From positions 1-64,000 of the forward strand of contig NW_002476407.1 of NCBI RefSeq assembly GCF_000189635.1: a stretch of 64,000 nt of DNA, in the 5' to 3' direction. The position numbers and the translations under genes are program-made. Positions 10,741 to 22,404 of this stretch are shown here, piece by piece (position 1 is the stretch's first letter; every line of letters starts with the position of its first letter). The notes below the pieces were generated by a model. That model saw only the letters and a program-made list of their open reading frames with translations, was not told where the DNA came from and did no database searches. The DNA comes from Tetrahymena thermophila SB210 (taxonomy: Eukaryota; Ciliophora; Oligohymenophorea; Hymenostomatida; Tetrahymenidae).

Positions 10741-13411
10741 TTTTTTTCTTTTTTCTTTTTATTTTTATTATTTACTGTATTAATATTAGTTTTACAATTA
10801 ATAATAATTATAATTCCTCTCAGTTAACTAGTTTTAATAGCAGATTATAATTTTATTCTATCCAATCTATTGACTAGATCTTTGATCTTTTAATTTCAAG
10901 AAATTTGAACTTTTTATCAGAATTTTGCAGTCAAATACATATTTTGGTTCTATTAACACAATCGAGTTAGTAGAAATATACTGGCTTATTATTAATTTTA
11001 GTTGTATAAATTGAGATGTCTTGCTAACATTATATTATTAAATGAAGTATTTTTGAATGATTTATGTTAAATTTTAAAACTTATTAGTAATCTTGGATCA
11101 AAAATTATTTTTATTTTCGAAGGTGGAGTCGTCCTTTTATTACCAATTTTTACTTTACACCTAATTAATAATAAATAATTAAAGACAGACACTCCTCTTC
11201 AATGATATTTTTCTTGAAAATATTTAGCGTTAATGTAAATTGAATTACGTAATATTTGTTGTGTAAATTTTGCAATAGATTAAAAAGACTATGATGTATA
11301 TTTGTAGTACGAAACTTATCAATCAAAATGTATTTATGTGGGTATAGTTGATTTAATATATATTTTTAATTACAAATTATTGAAATTTGTTAATTTGTAA
11401 AATATTCAATAGGGGATTTACATTATTTAGAAAGTATCATTAATGAGTGAATAGCCATAAATTTAATTTTAACTAATTTATCACACTAAAACTCCCTTTT
11501 TACTAAAAATATGAAAATCTTGGTTCAGATTTTACTGCTTATGTTAAAATTAATTATTTTATAAAATAAATCTAGCTCTTGCCTATCTAAAAATAGATAT
11601 AAAATTAATAAATTTCTAGAATGCAAGAATTAATTTGTCTCTGTTTATAAGTTATAATAAATAAATAATTTAATTTATTGTTTGTTTGTTTGTTTATTTC
11701 TTAGCAACCAACAATTATTTAAATTATTTATCAAAATTTGATTTGAAATCACCATTCAAAATACATTTTTCTAAATCATATTTTTTGATAATTCATTTTA
11801 ACTTACATTAATTACATATACAAAGCGTTTTACAAAATTTAATTCATTATAATCTCTTCACAACACACACGTGCAAACTAAATAATACTTTTTTGATTAT
11901 AATTTATTTATCATCTCTTTGATATAATTATATTTTAATAAATCAATCATAATTACCCCATTATTTTACTAGAATTTTAATATAAGAGTTATCAAAAATT
12001 TTCTTTTTTCAAGTGAAAAAATCAAGAAATTTCATCAACTCTACAATTAATTATATCACTTGAATTAAATTTTTTCGTTACTAATTTTTAATAATAAAAT
12101 AGAAAAAGTTAATTGTAAACTAATTAATTTGAGCTTTTAATAAAAAATCCAAGTACAAATTCATTACTTTCATAAATTTTACTAAATAATACAAAATAAG
12201 TAATATGAATATCAATCATACTAAATCCTGCAAAAAATTTAGACAAAGCTATAAAATTGATAATTTTATCAAATTACTCTTTTTATAATTTCCATCTAAT
12301 TTTAAAAAATAAGTTTGCTAAAATTTTTAGAAAATTTATATAAAACTCAAAAAGATATTTTATTATTCTCAAAAGAAAGTTTGTAACAAAATCATAAACA
12401 TTATTTAAATAAATAGGATTAATGATAATTTTTTAAAGTTTTAAAATATTTAAATTCATTAAAAATAAAAAATATTAAGTAAATTATTTCAAATATGGTT
12501 AAATAAATATATTTTTTACTACAAAAAAGGTCTTTATAATTTTCATAAAATGTGATTGATAGATATAATTTTATATTTTAGAAGGAAGAAAGTAAAAAGT
12601 TTAAAATCTATTAGTAAAATATGTTAACGAGCTAAATAATTAAAATTTGTAGTTTTTTTTAATTTAATGATTTGATTGCTAAGTATATTTATCATCAATA
12701 TTTTAAGTATTTTAAATATTAAAAATTAAAATTTTATTTGATAAAAAGCAATATAACTCAGATATTAACTAGGCCAACTAATTATTTAAGGAAAAATAAA
12801 ATATTTTTTACTACAAAAAAGGTCTTTATAATTTACATAAAATGTGATTAATATAATTTTATATTTTAGAGGAAGAAAGTAAAAAGTTTAAAATCTATTA
12901 GTAAAATATATTAATGAGCTAAATAATTAAAATTTGTTGTTTTTTTTAATTTAATGATTTGATTGCTAAGTATATTTATCATCAATTTTTTAAGTATTTT
13001 AAATATTAAAAATTAAAATTTTATTTGATAAAAAGCAATATAACTCAGATATTAACTAGGCCAACTAATTATTTAAGGAAAAATAAAATATTTTTTTGAG
13101 TTAATAATAATATTCTTTCAATTAGCTTTAAATTAAAAATTATTAATGGTATTCTAAAAATATAAAAGGCTAAATAATTAAGATATAACTCTTGTTTACA
13201 ATAAAATTTTAAATTAGAATATTAAGTGATATAAATAAATAAATTAATTTTGATATAATTTTCAGAATCTACTACAAAAAATTTATGTAGAACAACCAAA
13301 ATATTAATATATATCTTTGTTGCTAATTAAATTTGAAATTAATATCTTACTAAAAAATTAAAATCAATTATTAATCCCGCAATTAAAAGTAGCTTAATTA
13401 GTTAGAAATAC
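10741..13411. other. long gene-poor AT-rich stretch
   Basis: 2.7 kb with no convincing exon on either strand. It contains a (TGTT)n tract near 11679-11697 and the 292-bp tandem duplication listed separately. The remainder shows nothing I can interpret. Confidence 0.6.
12505..13097. repeat. 292-bp tandem duplication
   Basis: Two head-to-tail copies with matching CTACAAAAAAGGTCTTTATA blocks at 12519 and 12811, a shared AACTCAGATATTAACTAGGC near each end, and only a few differences, including an 8-base change near 12560. This is non-coding sequence upstream of the RING genes. Confidence 0.9.
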
Positions 13412-13901
13412 ATGAATGAAAATTAGCTAGGAGATTTATCCTATTAAAATATGAAATTCTTAAATGAAGAAAACATATCTAAGTTTTTGCATTGCCCAAT
13501 ATGCAAAAAGATTTTTAATAATCCTAAGCGCTTGCTATTGTGTGGGTACAGCTAATTTTTTTTTGCTTCTAACATTTGATTAAAGCTAATATTTATATTC
13601 ATATATTTGAATTTTCTTTCATTTATTAACAATTAGAGATACTTTTTGTGAGAAATGTTTGCAGGTTAATGATAGTAAAAAAAAAGGAGATGTAAAAAAA
13701 TGCTTTGCTTGTGGTTAAACCTATAATTAACAACAAATCCAAGATGATTTAATACCTAAAAAGATTATAGAAGACATCAAAGTTCAGTGTACAAGAACAA
13801 AAGATTGCTAGTGGGTTGGTATTCTATAAGAACATAAAATTCATATATAAAATAATGAGTGTGTTGAATAACCAGAATAAGAAAAGAAGTAAAGTGAATG
13901 A
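13412..13901 (+). CDS. small RING-finger protein with TRAF-type start
   Basis: Two exons (13412-13545, 13637-13901) encode 132 residues. A RING-type cysteine pattern is visible: CPICKKIF, then LCG | DTFCEKC, then CFACG. The intron sits inside the finger, right after the second cysteine knuckle. Beyond the RING, a CTRTKDC...W sequence begins a TRAF-like zinc finger, and the protein stops soon after. The likely role is an E3 ubiquitin ligase or a scaffold; this follows from the family and is not proven. The RING has a compressed middle with Cys where His is often found, so a variant RING is possible. The neighbouring gene at 14233 is a paralogue with the intron at the same place. Confidence 0.8.
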
Positions 13902-14232
13902 TTTAATTATAATAGACGCAAATTAATTTTTCAAAGAGAATTTTTGTTTTTTTTGTTCGTTCGCTCATATTTTTATCTATGTTTAAATAAAACTCTTTCC
14001 AAATATTCTATTTCTTATACCTAATTTTAATTAGTGTTGGATATTATTCACTCATATGCAAATTATTTGTTAAATTTATTCATTTATTTGTTTATTAATT
14101 TTTTACTGTAGTCTACTACTTTAGAATTAAATGGTTAATTTATATGATTGATATAAGTATTCATAAAAAATATAAAGAAAAAAAAAATATTTATTAAAAA
14201 CTAAATATTATTAAAGGAGAAATAAATTAAAA
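13902..14232. other. short intergenic region between RING paralogues
   Basis: 331 bp, T-rich in the first half and A-rich before the next start codon. Nothing specific was recognised. Confidence 0.5.
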
Positions 14233-15597
14233 ATGGAAAACCTCAAAAGCCTCGAAAATGTAAAATTTGTCAATTAAGCTTAAGTATCTAAGCATTTAGA
14301 GTGTCCTATATGCAGTAACTTCTTGCATAACCCTTTGCGTCTGACCTGTGGGTAATCATTATGAAATTTAAAGAAATTATTGAAAAACATTTTTGAAAAT
14401 TATCATTAAATATTGGTTACTTATATTTTAATTTTACTTCTCAAAAGTCACACGTTTTGCTAATCATGTTTTGAAGGATTAAAGGCTTCAATATAACACA
14501 ATTAAAATTTAAGATGTGCTATTTGCAGAGAAGGCATTGATTTGAGGAATATTTCTCCTGATAAGATAGCTAAAAATTTGTTAGAAGAATAAATTGTATA
14601 TTGTCTTAATAGAAAAAATTCTTGTCTCTGGTAAGGGCCACTTTCCTAGTTAAGCGAGCACCTTGATAACTGTACATTTAAAGAACATGATGAGATTAGT
14701 TAAAATTTAATAAATCAATTTGATGAAAAAGTGCAATAAACAGCTAAAAACTCTGATTTAAATACAGTCATTTAAAACTAAACTTTTTTTGTAAGCATTT
14801 ATTTACTTAACTTTAAATAATAAATATGGCTAAGTAGTTTTCACTAATGATGCTTTATATTTTCAAAATTAGGATGACAAATTTTAAGAAAACTACAATA
14901 AAAACGTAGGTGGATAGCTAATGGCTCGTCTTCTTAACAAAGATAAAAACTTAGGCTTACAAATTGGTAAATAGAACTTCTTAAAATTTTATTCAATCAA
15001 AGATTCAAAAAAAACTCTAAAGAATTTTATGAAAAACTCAAATGGGATTTAAATTATTTCTTCCCTCCAAAAATTTCAAATAAAACTAGACAATATTTTA
15101 TAATTTTATATAAAATTGCATTTGTTTTCAAAATAATAATAGCAAAGACTTTAAGCTTAAAAGAAGACTCTAGATAATTTGGGAATAATACAAAGAAATC
15201 TGCTGATGAAAAATAGAATGCAAACTAATCATATGATACAGAAGGATTTGAAGAATAGCAAGAAGAACAAAAAAAAAATGTCGACGATCTTGATATAAAC
15301 GATTTAGATGATGTTTTCCAAATGTTTTCAGATGAAAAAAGTGATACCAAAGACATCATAAATTCATAAATAACCTAAAACAATGAAAATAATGAAAAAA
15401 AATAAAATCAAAAGTAAAAAGGAAGAAAAAAATAAAAAAGTAATAGTGGAGGTGATGAGGAATATTTGCCTTAGTAAGAAAGAAAAAGGGGAAATAAAAA
15501 GAGGAAAAATGTGGGAGATCCCTTAGAAGAATTATAATTGTAATAATAATTATAGCTTTATGAATTATATGGAATAGATATAAATGATTTAGATTGA
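14233..15597 (+). CDS. RING and TRAF-type zinc-finger protein with acidic tail
   Basis: Four exons (14233-14351, 14448-14790, 14873-14966, 15143-15597) give 336 residues. The RING spans about residues 28-75: CPICSNF, LTCG | HTFCQSC, CAICREG. A TRAF-like CLNRKNSCLW...H...C module follows, then a linker and an acidic C-terminus with two DINDLD motifs (one is the extreme C-terminus) and a Lys/Gln-rich stretch between. The third intron was placed where the frame changes between two open segments and phase matches (g|ca). The first intron splits the RING exactly as in the paralogue upstream, so the pair arose by tandem duplication. The likely role is a ubiquitin ligase; the substrate is unknown. 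Confidence 0.8.
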
Positions 15598-16219
15598 GTC
15601 ACAAATAAAAACAAACCAAATAACAAACAAATGATAAATGATGGAGTCTTAATTATCTATTTATACAAAAATTTATACACTAAGCAAATAAAATATGAAA
15701 CATCGAGTAATAATATATTAAATTAATATATATATAATTTATTTTTCACCTTTAGTTTATATTCAAAGTTTTGTTTTAATCTTAATTTAAGCTCTTCAAT
15801 TTGTCTTTTACTTAGTTAAAAAGCTTGCTAATTAATTAATCAATCAACCAATCCAAATTTATAAATCTTTTTTTATTTGCTAATAAATGAAGCAATTATT
15901 ATTTTTCAATAATTAAGTTCCTATGTTTTAGAATATGAGTAATTTAATTAAAAGAATATTCTAATAATTAGATCAAAATATTAGTTACAATAGCTCTATT
16001 CTCACAATATATAAAAATGGTTAGAATATTGAATGAAATTAAAAACATTAAATTTGCAAAGATAACAAAAAGATTAATGATAATTCCTTAAAAATCTAAA
16101 AGAATAAAACTTAATTTTGTTAATTTTAATAACTGATTAAAATACTTTTAATAAATAATAACAAAATTTTAATTTTTATCTATTTATCTATTAGTTAATT
16201 AATTAATTAGTTGATTTTT
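15598..16219. other. convergent intergenic region
   Basis: AT-rich; contains a short TTAATTAATTAATTAG tract at about 16193-16210. Nothing recognised. Confidence 0.5.
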
Positions 16220-17796
16220 TCAAATAAGATCAATGTCGTCATCATCATTTTTTATAACTTCTGCTCTCAGTTAAGCCTTTTATTCTTCTTACTTTTATTC
16301 TATTTCTTTTAATTGTTCTTCTGTAACTGGAATAATTTATTTGGGTGGCTACTTGTTTTGATTCAAGTGGCTATAATCCTTTTAATTATTTAGCTATGGA
16401 TTTACTTTTACACTGTACTTCTTGTAGTCATAGTAATTTTTAAGAATACTCAAACACATCAGATTCTATTTAATGAAAAAATCTTCTTAGTTTATTTTAA
16501 TTAATTTTAATTTTACATGGCAAATGTCTACTATAATAGTATAAAAGGGAACTTTGTAATCAACAAAATGAATTTTAGGCATTAATCCATTCACTATATC
16601 AAGTACATTTTTTCTATTGAATTTGCTGTTGTTTCTAACTTTACACTCAAGCATCCACTTTTATTTAAAATTTATTTAATTTATTTTTCTCAATTAATGA
16701 GTTATATTTTACAGATGAAGGAGCTTCAGTCTAGATCCTCTCTTTAATTAACTACTCCATATATTTCTTTAAATTTTCAGTATCAGCTCTGAATGCATAT
16801 TCAGCTGGATACATTCTGTGGCAGAATCTGTTATTTATATAATTTTTTTAGATTAGTTTAAAATTAATTAATTTTGTTATAAAGCTAAATCTAATATATC
16901 TAAATAGAAATTTATTTTGATTATTATTTCTACTAATTAAATAAATAAAATTAATTAATTAATACCTGGTAAGTGTTGTTTTTTCTTAATGAACTTTATG
17001 CATGATATTTTCTACTACATGTGTTACATCTATATCATTCATGAGCTTTGAGTTCACTTTCAAGAATACTGTGCACTAATTTGTTACAATAATAACTAAA
17101 TAATTATTGCTATTAATTTTTTACTCTAACGTCTGTATTAACATTATAAAGGAGTTTATCTTTCTATTATTTTAAAGCATTAAGTTCTTAATCTAATTTA
17201 TCATTTGCAGTTTAGATTGTAGTTTATTCATTTGGCTTTTCTTAAGTTTGATTATCATCTTGTTTTTATTCTTATTCTTCACTTTCACTCTCTTCTTCAT
17301 TATTTTACTCTTGCTCTTCCTATTAATCAATTTCATTTTCATTTTCATTTTCAACAGGTTTTTGCTCTTCTTCCTATTCTTATTTCTCATCAATTTAATT
17401 TTCTTATTATGAATCACATTTTTATTCACTTTCTTGCTCATTTTCTTACTATTTTTATTCTTGATGATCATCTGTTTTAATTTTTTTTTAAACTGTGTCT
17501 ACCTGACTATTAATTTTTTAGCCTATATCCTATAAAGCTGGATAGAGCTCTTCTATTAACTAAAAATATTTCAAATAAACTTTGTTTTTAAATTTAATCA
17601 TTAAATTAATTACAGGTATGAGGAAATTATTTGCATCACTAACAGCGTTTTTTTCTCTATCTTAGTCGGTCATAATAATAAAGCCTTTCATTAAATCATC
17701 GAAATTGCCGTGACCAATATTTGATCCACCTCCATTTTTCTATTTCTTTCCTCCTTTTTTATTAAATTTACCTTTTTTGTTATGCTTATGACCCAT
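16220..17796 (-). CDS. TAN1: THUMP-domain tRNA acetylation adaptor (TAN1/THUMPD1)
   Basis: Five minus-strand exons (17796-17125, 17075-16966, 16827-16713, 16657-16517, 16465-16220) give 427 residues. The N-terminus contains KGFIIMTDQDREKNAV, matching the family's N-terminal fold. A long acidic Glu/Gln-rich insertion follows. The THUMP region is split over exons 2-5: CTVFLKVN, then TRFCHRMYPAEYAF, ECKVRNNSKFNRK and VDICH | NLMCLSILKNYYDYKKY. These align in order with TAN1/THUMPD1, the tRNA-binding partner of the NAT10/Kre33 acetyltransferase that makes ac4C in tRNA. The C-terminus is a Gln/Lys/Glu coil ending DDDDIDLI. The last intron (16516-16466, 51 nt) keeps the frame open, but removing it restores the family spacing. 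Both-strand short frames near 17200-17480 are shadows of the acidic insertion. Confidence 0.88.
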
Positions 17797-19034
17797 TTTT
17801 TATCTCCTAAAAATATTGTAATTACTTTTAATTTTATATTTAATAATAATAATTTGTACTAATAATTGTAATAATTAAGCAATCAATTAGATACTTATCA
17901 TGTCTACTAAAAAATAAGTAATATCCAAAAAAAACAATAAAACTAGTATAAATATAAATAGAATTAGTAAAACTAAATAAATAAATTAATAAAAATTTGA
18001 GATAGAATTTTAAATTAAATTAATAATTTTTAATATTTAAATTTTCTATTTAAAAAAAATTTATAAAAATAAATAAATTTCTTTTTTTAATATTATTATA
18101 AAGTCAATTTATTTTAAAAATATTTATTCGTTATTATTTACTGAGTAGAGGTATAGTATTTTTATCAATTGATAAAATAAAAATAAACTATTTTATTGTT
18201 TTAATGTTTAAATAATTATGATTAGCTTTTAGATTAAATATAAAAAAAAATAATTTTTAAAATTTATCTTAATATCATTGAAGTTATATATTTTATAATT
18301 TTTATGCTCAGTTAAAATTTAAAACTTGGAATCTCTAAATAGATATTTGTAATATTACTTAAAATCTAAAGAATATAAATTTGAATAGTTCAGAATCTAT
18401 AGGTTTTGTCAATATTTTATATTTTGATTTACAAAAATAAAGATTATATTTAATAATCCTTTTTTCCAAAATTTATTGAGGAAATTTCATAAATAAATTT
18501 AAATTTAGAATATTAATGAAAGATAAATTTCTGATTAAATAGAATGTGAGAATAAAGGGTTATTATTTAATAACTTTAAAAATTTAATTTATTACTTAAA
18601 TTTTGAGTAAACTTTAGGTATAAAATCATTATTAATTAAAGCAAAAACTTCGTACAGTCCTATTACGCAAGAAGACTTCAATCTATGACGCAAATCATGC
18701 AGTAATTCGAAATATTAATTAAAAATAATCTTATATTAAATTTCATGTAAAAGCATATTTATTTGTTCATTATCTCATGACCTTTCTTTAAATCTAATCC
18801 ATTATATTCATTTGAATAATAAAATTATAAATTAAAAAAATAATAGAAGTTATTTAACTATCAAAAAGACCATTTTATTTATTTATTTATATTAGGTTGT
18901 GAAAAAGCAAATAAATAAATACAGATTTACCATTTCTATTTAAAAATAGATAGTGTCATTCTAATTTAAGCAAGCTCAAAAAAAATATTAGTAAAAGTCA
19001 ATAAAGCAAAATATAGATAAAAATAATATATAAA
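17797..19034. other. divergent intergenic region
   Basis: 1.2 kb of AT-rich DNA between divergent genes. A slightly less AT-rich patch at 18648-18712 (with CGTACAG and GACGCAAATC) stands out but fits no RNA gene I know. Confidence 0.5.
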
Positions 19035-19712
19035 ATGGAACATGCCAAAAATAAGTTAAGAATTCTTTGTCTGCATGGATTTTCAACTAATTAGAAAATC
19101 ATGATGTATTAAACTCGTCAATGGCGCAGCTATTTTAAAGATTTTGTTGAATTTGACTACATTAATGGAAAATATGAAATAAATTCAGATGAATTTGATG
19201 ATCCAGGTTTGAAAAAGATACTTGAGAAAGATGAGTGTGTTTATAGTTGGGCTTCCTGGAGCTCTAGCGACTATGAAAATTAGCTTATTAGAGACCTGTA
19301 ATACATTGTAGACCATATTGAAAAGGAAGGTCCTTATGATGGTTTGATGGGATTCTCTTAGGGAGGTGGAATGGTGAACTCTCTTTTACAGTTTTACCAT
19401 ATTGGAAAAATAAATATCAGCTCTCTGCCAAAGTTTTTCATTATTATAAATGCTCCCTTCTTCCACCTTCCAGTGGGAAAGCCTTAACTTGATATCCCTA
19501 CTTTGCACTTCATAAGCCCTTAAGATTAAATTCTATATGATAGACCATTATTAATGATTACTTTTTATAAAAATCCAATGATTATTTCTCATTCACATGG
19601 TCATAAAGTTCCAAGATTAGAACCTGCTTAAATAGTAGATGTTAAGAAGTTTATATTAAATGCAACATAATAATCGAAAAATGCTTACTTCTCAATGCAA
19701 GCTTCTCTTTGA
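19035..19712 (+). CDS. FSH1/OVCA2-like serine hydrolase
   Basis: A single-exon gene of 225 residues, the usual length of the FSH1 (DUF341) family of alpha/beta hydrolases. The start LRILCLHGFSTN is the typical first strand and oxyanion loop. GFSQGG places the nucleophile at Ser108, SPQD offers Asp164, and HSHGHKVPR gives the catalytic His190, completing the triad in family order. It is presumably a cytosolic esterase or thioesterase; the substrate is unknown. No signal peptide or membrane segment is present. It stands alone, divergent from the TAN1-like gene. Confidence 0.9.
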
Positions 19713-20301
19713 AAAAATTAAAAACCTAACCAAACAGACAACAAATAAATAAATTCCTTATAATAAATTGCTAAAATATGTAAGAAATATAAAATTTGTC
19801 AAATGTAATTTAAAATAACTAAATAACATTTAAATCCTAAAATTAGTTAAATCTAAATTATCCAATTAAAATCAGTAATTCAATTTATAAAAATTTATTT
19901 TAAATTTGTAAATTTGCAAAGTAAAAAAGTGTAAATTTTAATTTTAATGAAATATTTTTTAATACAAATCTACAATTTTATAAAAATAAATAAGATTATT
20001 TTATTATTTAATAAATACAAAATCAATTTCATTTTAAATTCAATTAAATTAAAAAAAGCCAGTGAATTAATTCAGTTAATAAACATAAATTCATTCTAAA
20101 AAACCAATAAACTAGTTCAATAAATTATTAAATTTATTAGTAAAAATAAATAAATTCATTTTAAAAAATGAATAAATTCTTTGTAGAGTAATTAAATTCA
20201 TTTTGGAAAATCAGAGAAACTTCTATTTTCGTCTTAAAATTCTAACTTTTTTTAAGGATTAGAAATCTGTTATTGGTACTTCTTCATGTCTTTTGTTAAG
20301 C
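19713..20301. other. convergent intergenic region with degenerate short repeats
   Basis: Between about 20045 and 20205 the motif AATAAATTCATTTT recurs in several imperfect copies. An alternative final exon of the KAR5/GEX1-like gene may end at 20211 inside this region. Confidence 0.5.
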
Positions 20302-21731
20302 TCAGTAGGCATGATTTTATTTTGTATTTTATTTTATCAGAATTAAGCATATTTAATTTAGTTTAAATTTCTTAAATCTATTGGTAATTAAGTCTACTAA
20401 AGTCTTAGTATGATTTATATGTTATTGATAATATGAATAGCTGTAACATGCATAAAATGAATCTATATAATTTAAATTTAATGAAAAAAAATTATAAAGT
20501 AAACAAATTACCTAAATGTTGTTTGAAAGTAAGATGAGTTTATGAAAAAAATATCATTCCTTAAAAACAATCTTTCAATAATAAAACATATCCAAAGCAC
20601 TAATTTGAATAATTTATTTATTAGATATTTATTAATCTATCAAATATTTACATAAAAGTGAACTTGTTCGACATTAGCATAGCTTTTTAAAGGAAGTTAA
20701 AAGCATCAATAAAAAAGAGAAACCAAAATAAAAAAGAAAAGTTGATAAATCAAAAAAGTTGTTTGTTATCCATTGTTATGCTATTTTAATTTCATTCAGT
20801 CCTTCAAAGAGATCACTTAGTACCTTACTAACTTTATCTGATTGAATTAAAATTTGATTTACTATCTATTCGAATGATGTGCTAATTGACTTTTTTAACT
20901 TTTCAAGGTTTGTATTATTTTCCTTATTTAATAATTAAATTTCAGTAAATGATACATTTTAATCTATTAATACCTAAATAGATCTGTTTGCCTCTTCTTA
21001 TAACTAAAATTGGTTTTACATTTGTTAGTGAATTTGGTTCTGTATATTCTTCATTTATAGAGAATTATTCAAAGCTTCTAATCTTATTTTAAAAGTAATT
21101 AGAAATTCCTGATCAATAATTTTATTTTACATAAGTAAATTTGCTTTATCAGAATTATCAAGCAAATTAGATATCAATTATTAAGTTTCTTTCTACCAAT
21201 TCAGTGCTTGGTAGTAAAAGCAAATGTTGTCTATATGCATGTAAAAGCTAGAATATGTATTCCTATTTATTTATTATTCTAAAATAATAACTTAACAAAG
21301 CAATAAAATTAACTTACCATGAATCCCCATTTAATTCCTAAGAACAAATTTCAAACTACACATCATCTGAACAAACAATTTGTCTTTTACTAGAGCGGAT
21401 TAGCAAACAATTCGTTAGCTTTAATGATAACTATAATTTATCAAATTAGTCATTAATAAAAAAAATATTTTAAATTTATTTTACTCTACTTTTTTAATCC
21501 TCAGAAAGTTGTTTGCAATCTGAAGAAATATCCTTTATCAACTAATAAGCGCATCCATCTGTCTTTGAGAGATTATTCAAATATACAAAACTATCTAAAA
21601 TAATAATCGATGATTAAATTAATTGGAATTTAAAAAGTACTTTTAACATTTTAAGAATCCTCTTAAGTAAGATTAATAGGCTTAGAGTTTGAATAGCAAA
21701 TTATCATCAAATAAAATAAAAACAATCTCAT
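20302..21731 (-). CDS. KAR5/GEX1/Brambleberry-like nuclear-fusion protein
   Basis: Six minus-strand exons (21731-21641, 21594-21485, 21430-21318, 21247-20652, 20599-20512, 20440-20302) give 378 residues. Order of parts: a signal peptide (MRLFLFYLMIICYS), a cysteine-rich domain with Cys at about 45, 57, 75, 87, 96, 105 and 114 including LKLTNC and MHIDNIC, a coiled coil (about 125-250), a hydrophobic segment near 265, and a second one (LLLWICFIIERLFLR). This is the layout of KAR5, GEX1 and Brambleberry, nuclear-envelope proteins needed for karyogamy; several Cys positions and the TNC and IC motifs fit. In a ciliate it would act in pronuclear fusion during conjugation. The last exon is the least certain: a further intron could replace the end and stop at 20211. 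Confidence 0.85.
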
Positions 21732-22404
21732 TTATTATTTAGATTAAATAAAATTTTTGATCAACTTTATTTATTATTTTAAATTCAATGGGCTTCTATT
21801 TTTAAATAGAACTATTTTTGAAGACACAATATTAAAGTTGAAAAATGAGCCAAATTTTAAATTAAAATGCTTATTTTATTTTAATAAAAGCAAATAATCA
21901 ATCCATTTATTTAAAATTCATATTTATTTTATCTAAAACTATGTAAAAATAAATAACAATTATATTTATTTATTTAAAATATATTTTATCTATCAAATTA
22001 AAATAAATTGCTTATTGAGATTATTATTTGTTACAATATTAATTAAATCTCATCAATAATAAATAACAAATAAATTTTTAAGATTTCATTTTTCGAAAAT
22101 AAAAATAAAATGTTTGCAACTAAATTCTTTTTAAGTTAAGAAGACAGACCTATTTTCATTAGAGTTATTATCAACAAACAATTAAATTTATTTTATTTAT
22201 ATGAAATTTAAAAAAAATAAAATATATCTTTTAATTAATATTTTAGCTTTATTAATTGATAAATTAAATAAATCTATTATTTATTTTAATAGCATCTGTT
22301 ATATATTATAAATAAATTCAACTAATTATTTTGAAACGATGAATCATTTTAATAAATTATTATTTTATTTTAACTATTATATATTTTTTATTCTTAAGAT
22401 ATCT
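21732..22404. other. AT-rich intergenic region
   Basis: Upstream of the KAR5/GEX1-like start and downstream of the CRAL-TRIO gene on the same strand. Nothing recognised. Confidence 0.5.

Noticed and set aside
10741-13411. Searched for a mobile element in the gene-poor region
   Set aside because: No terminal inverted repeats, transposase motif or target-site duplication was seen; only the tandem duplication is present.
17193-17480. Overlapping frames on both strands (92 and 82 residues)
   Set aside because: Both are out-of-frame readings of the acidic Glu/Gln-rich insertion in the TAN1-like gene.
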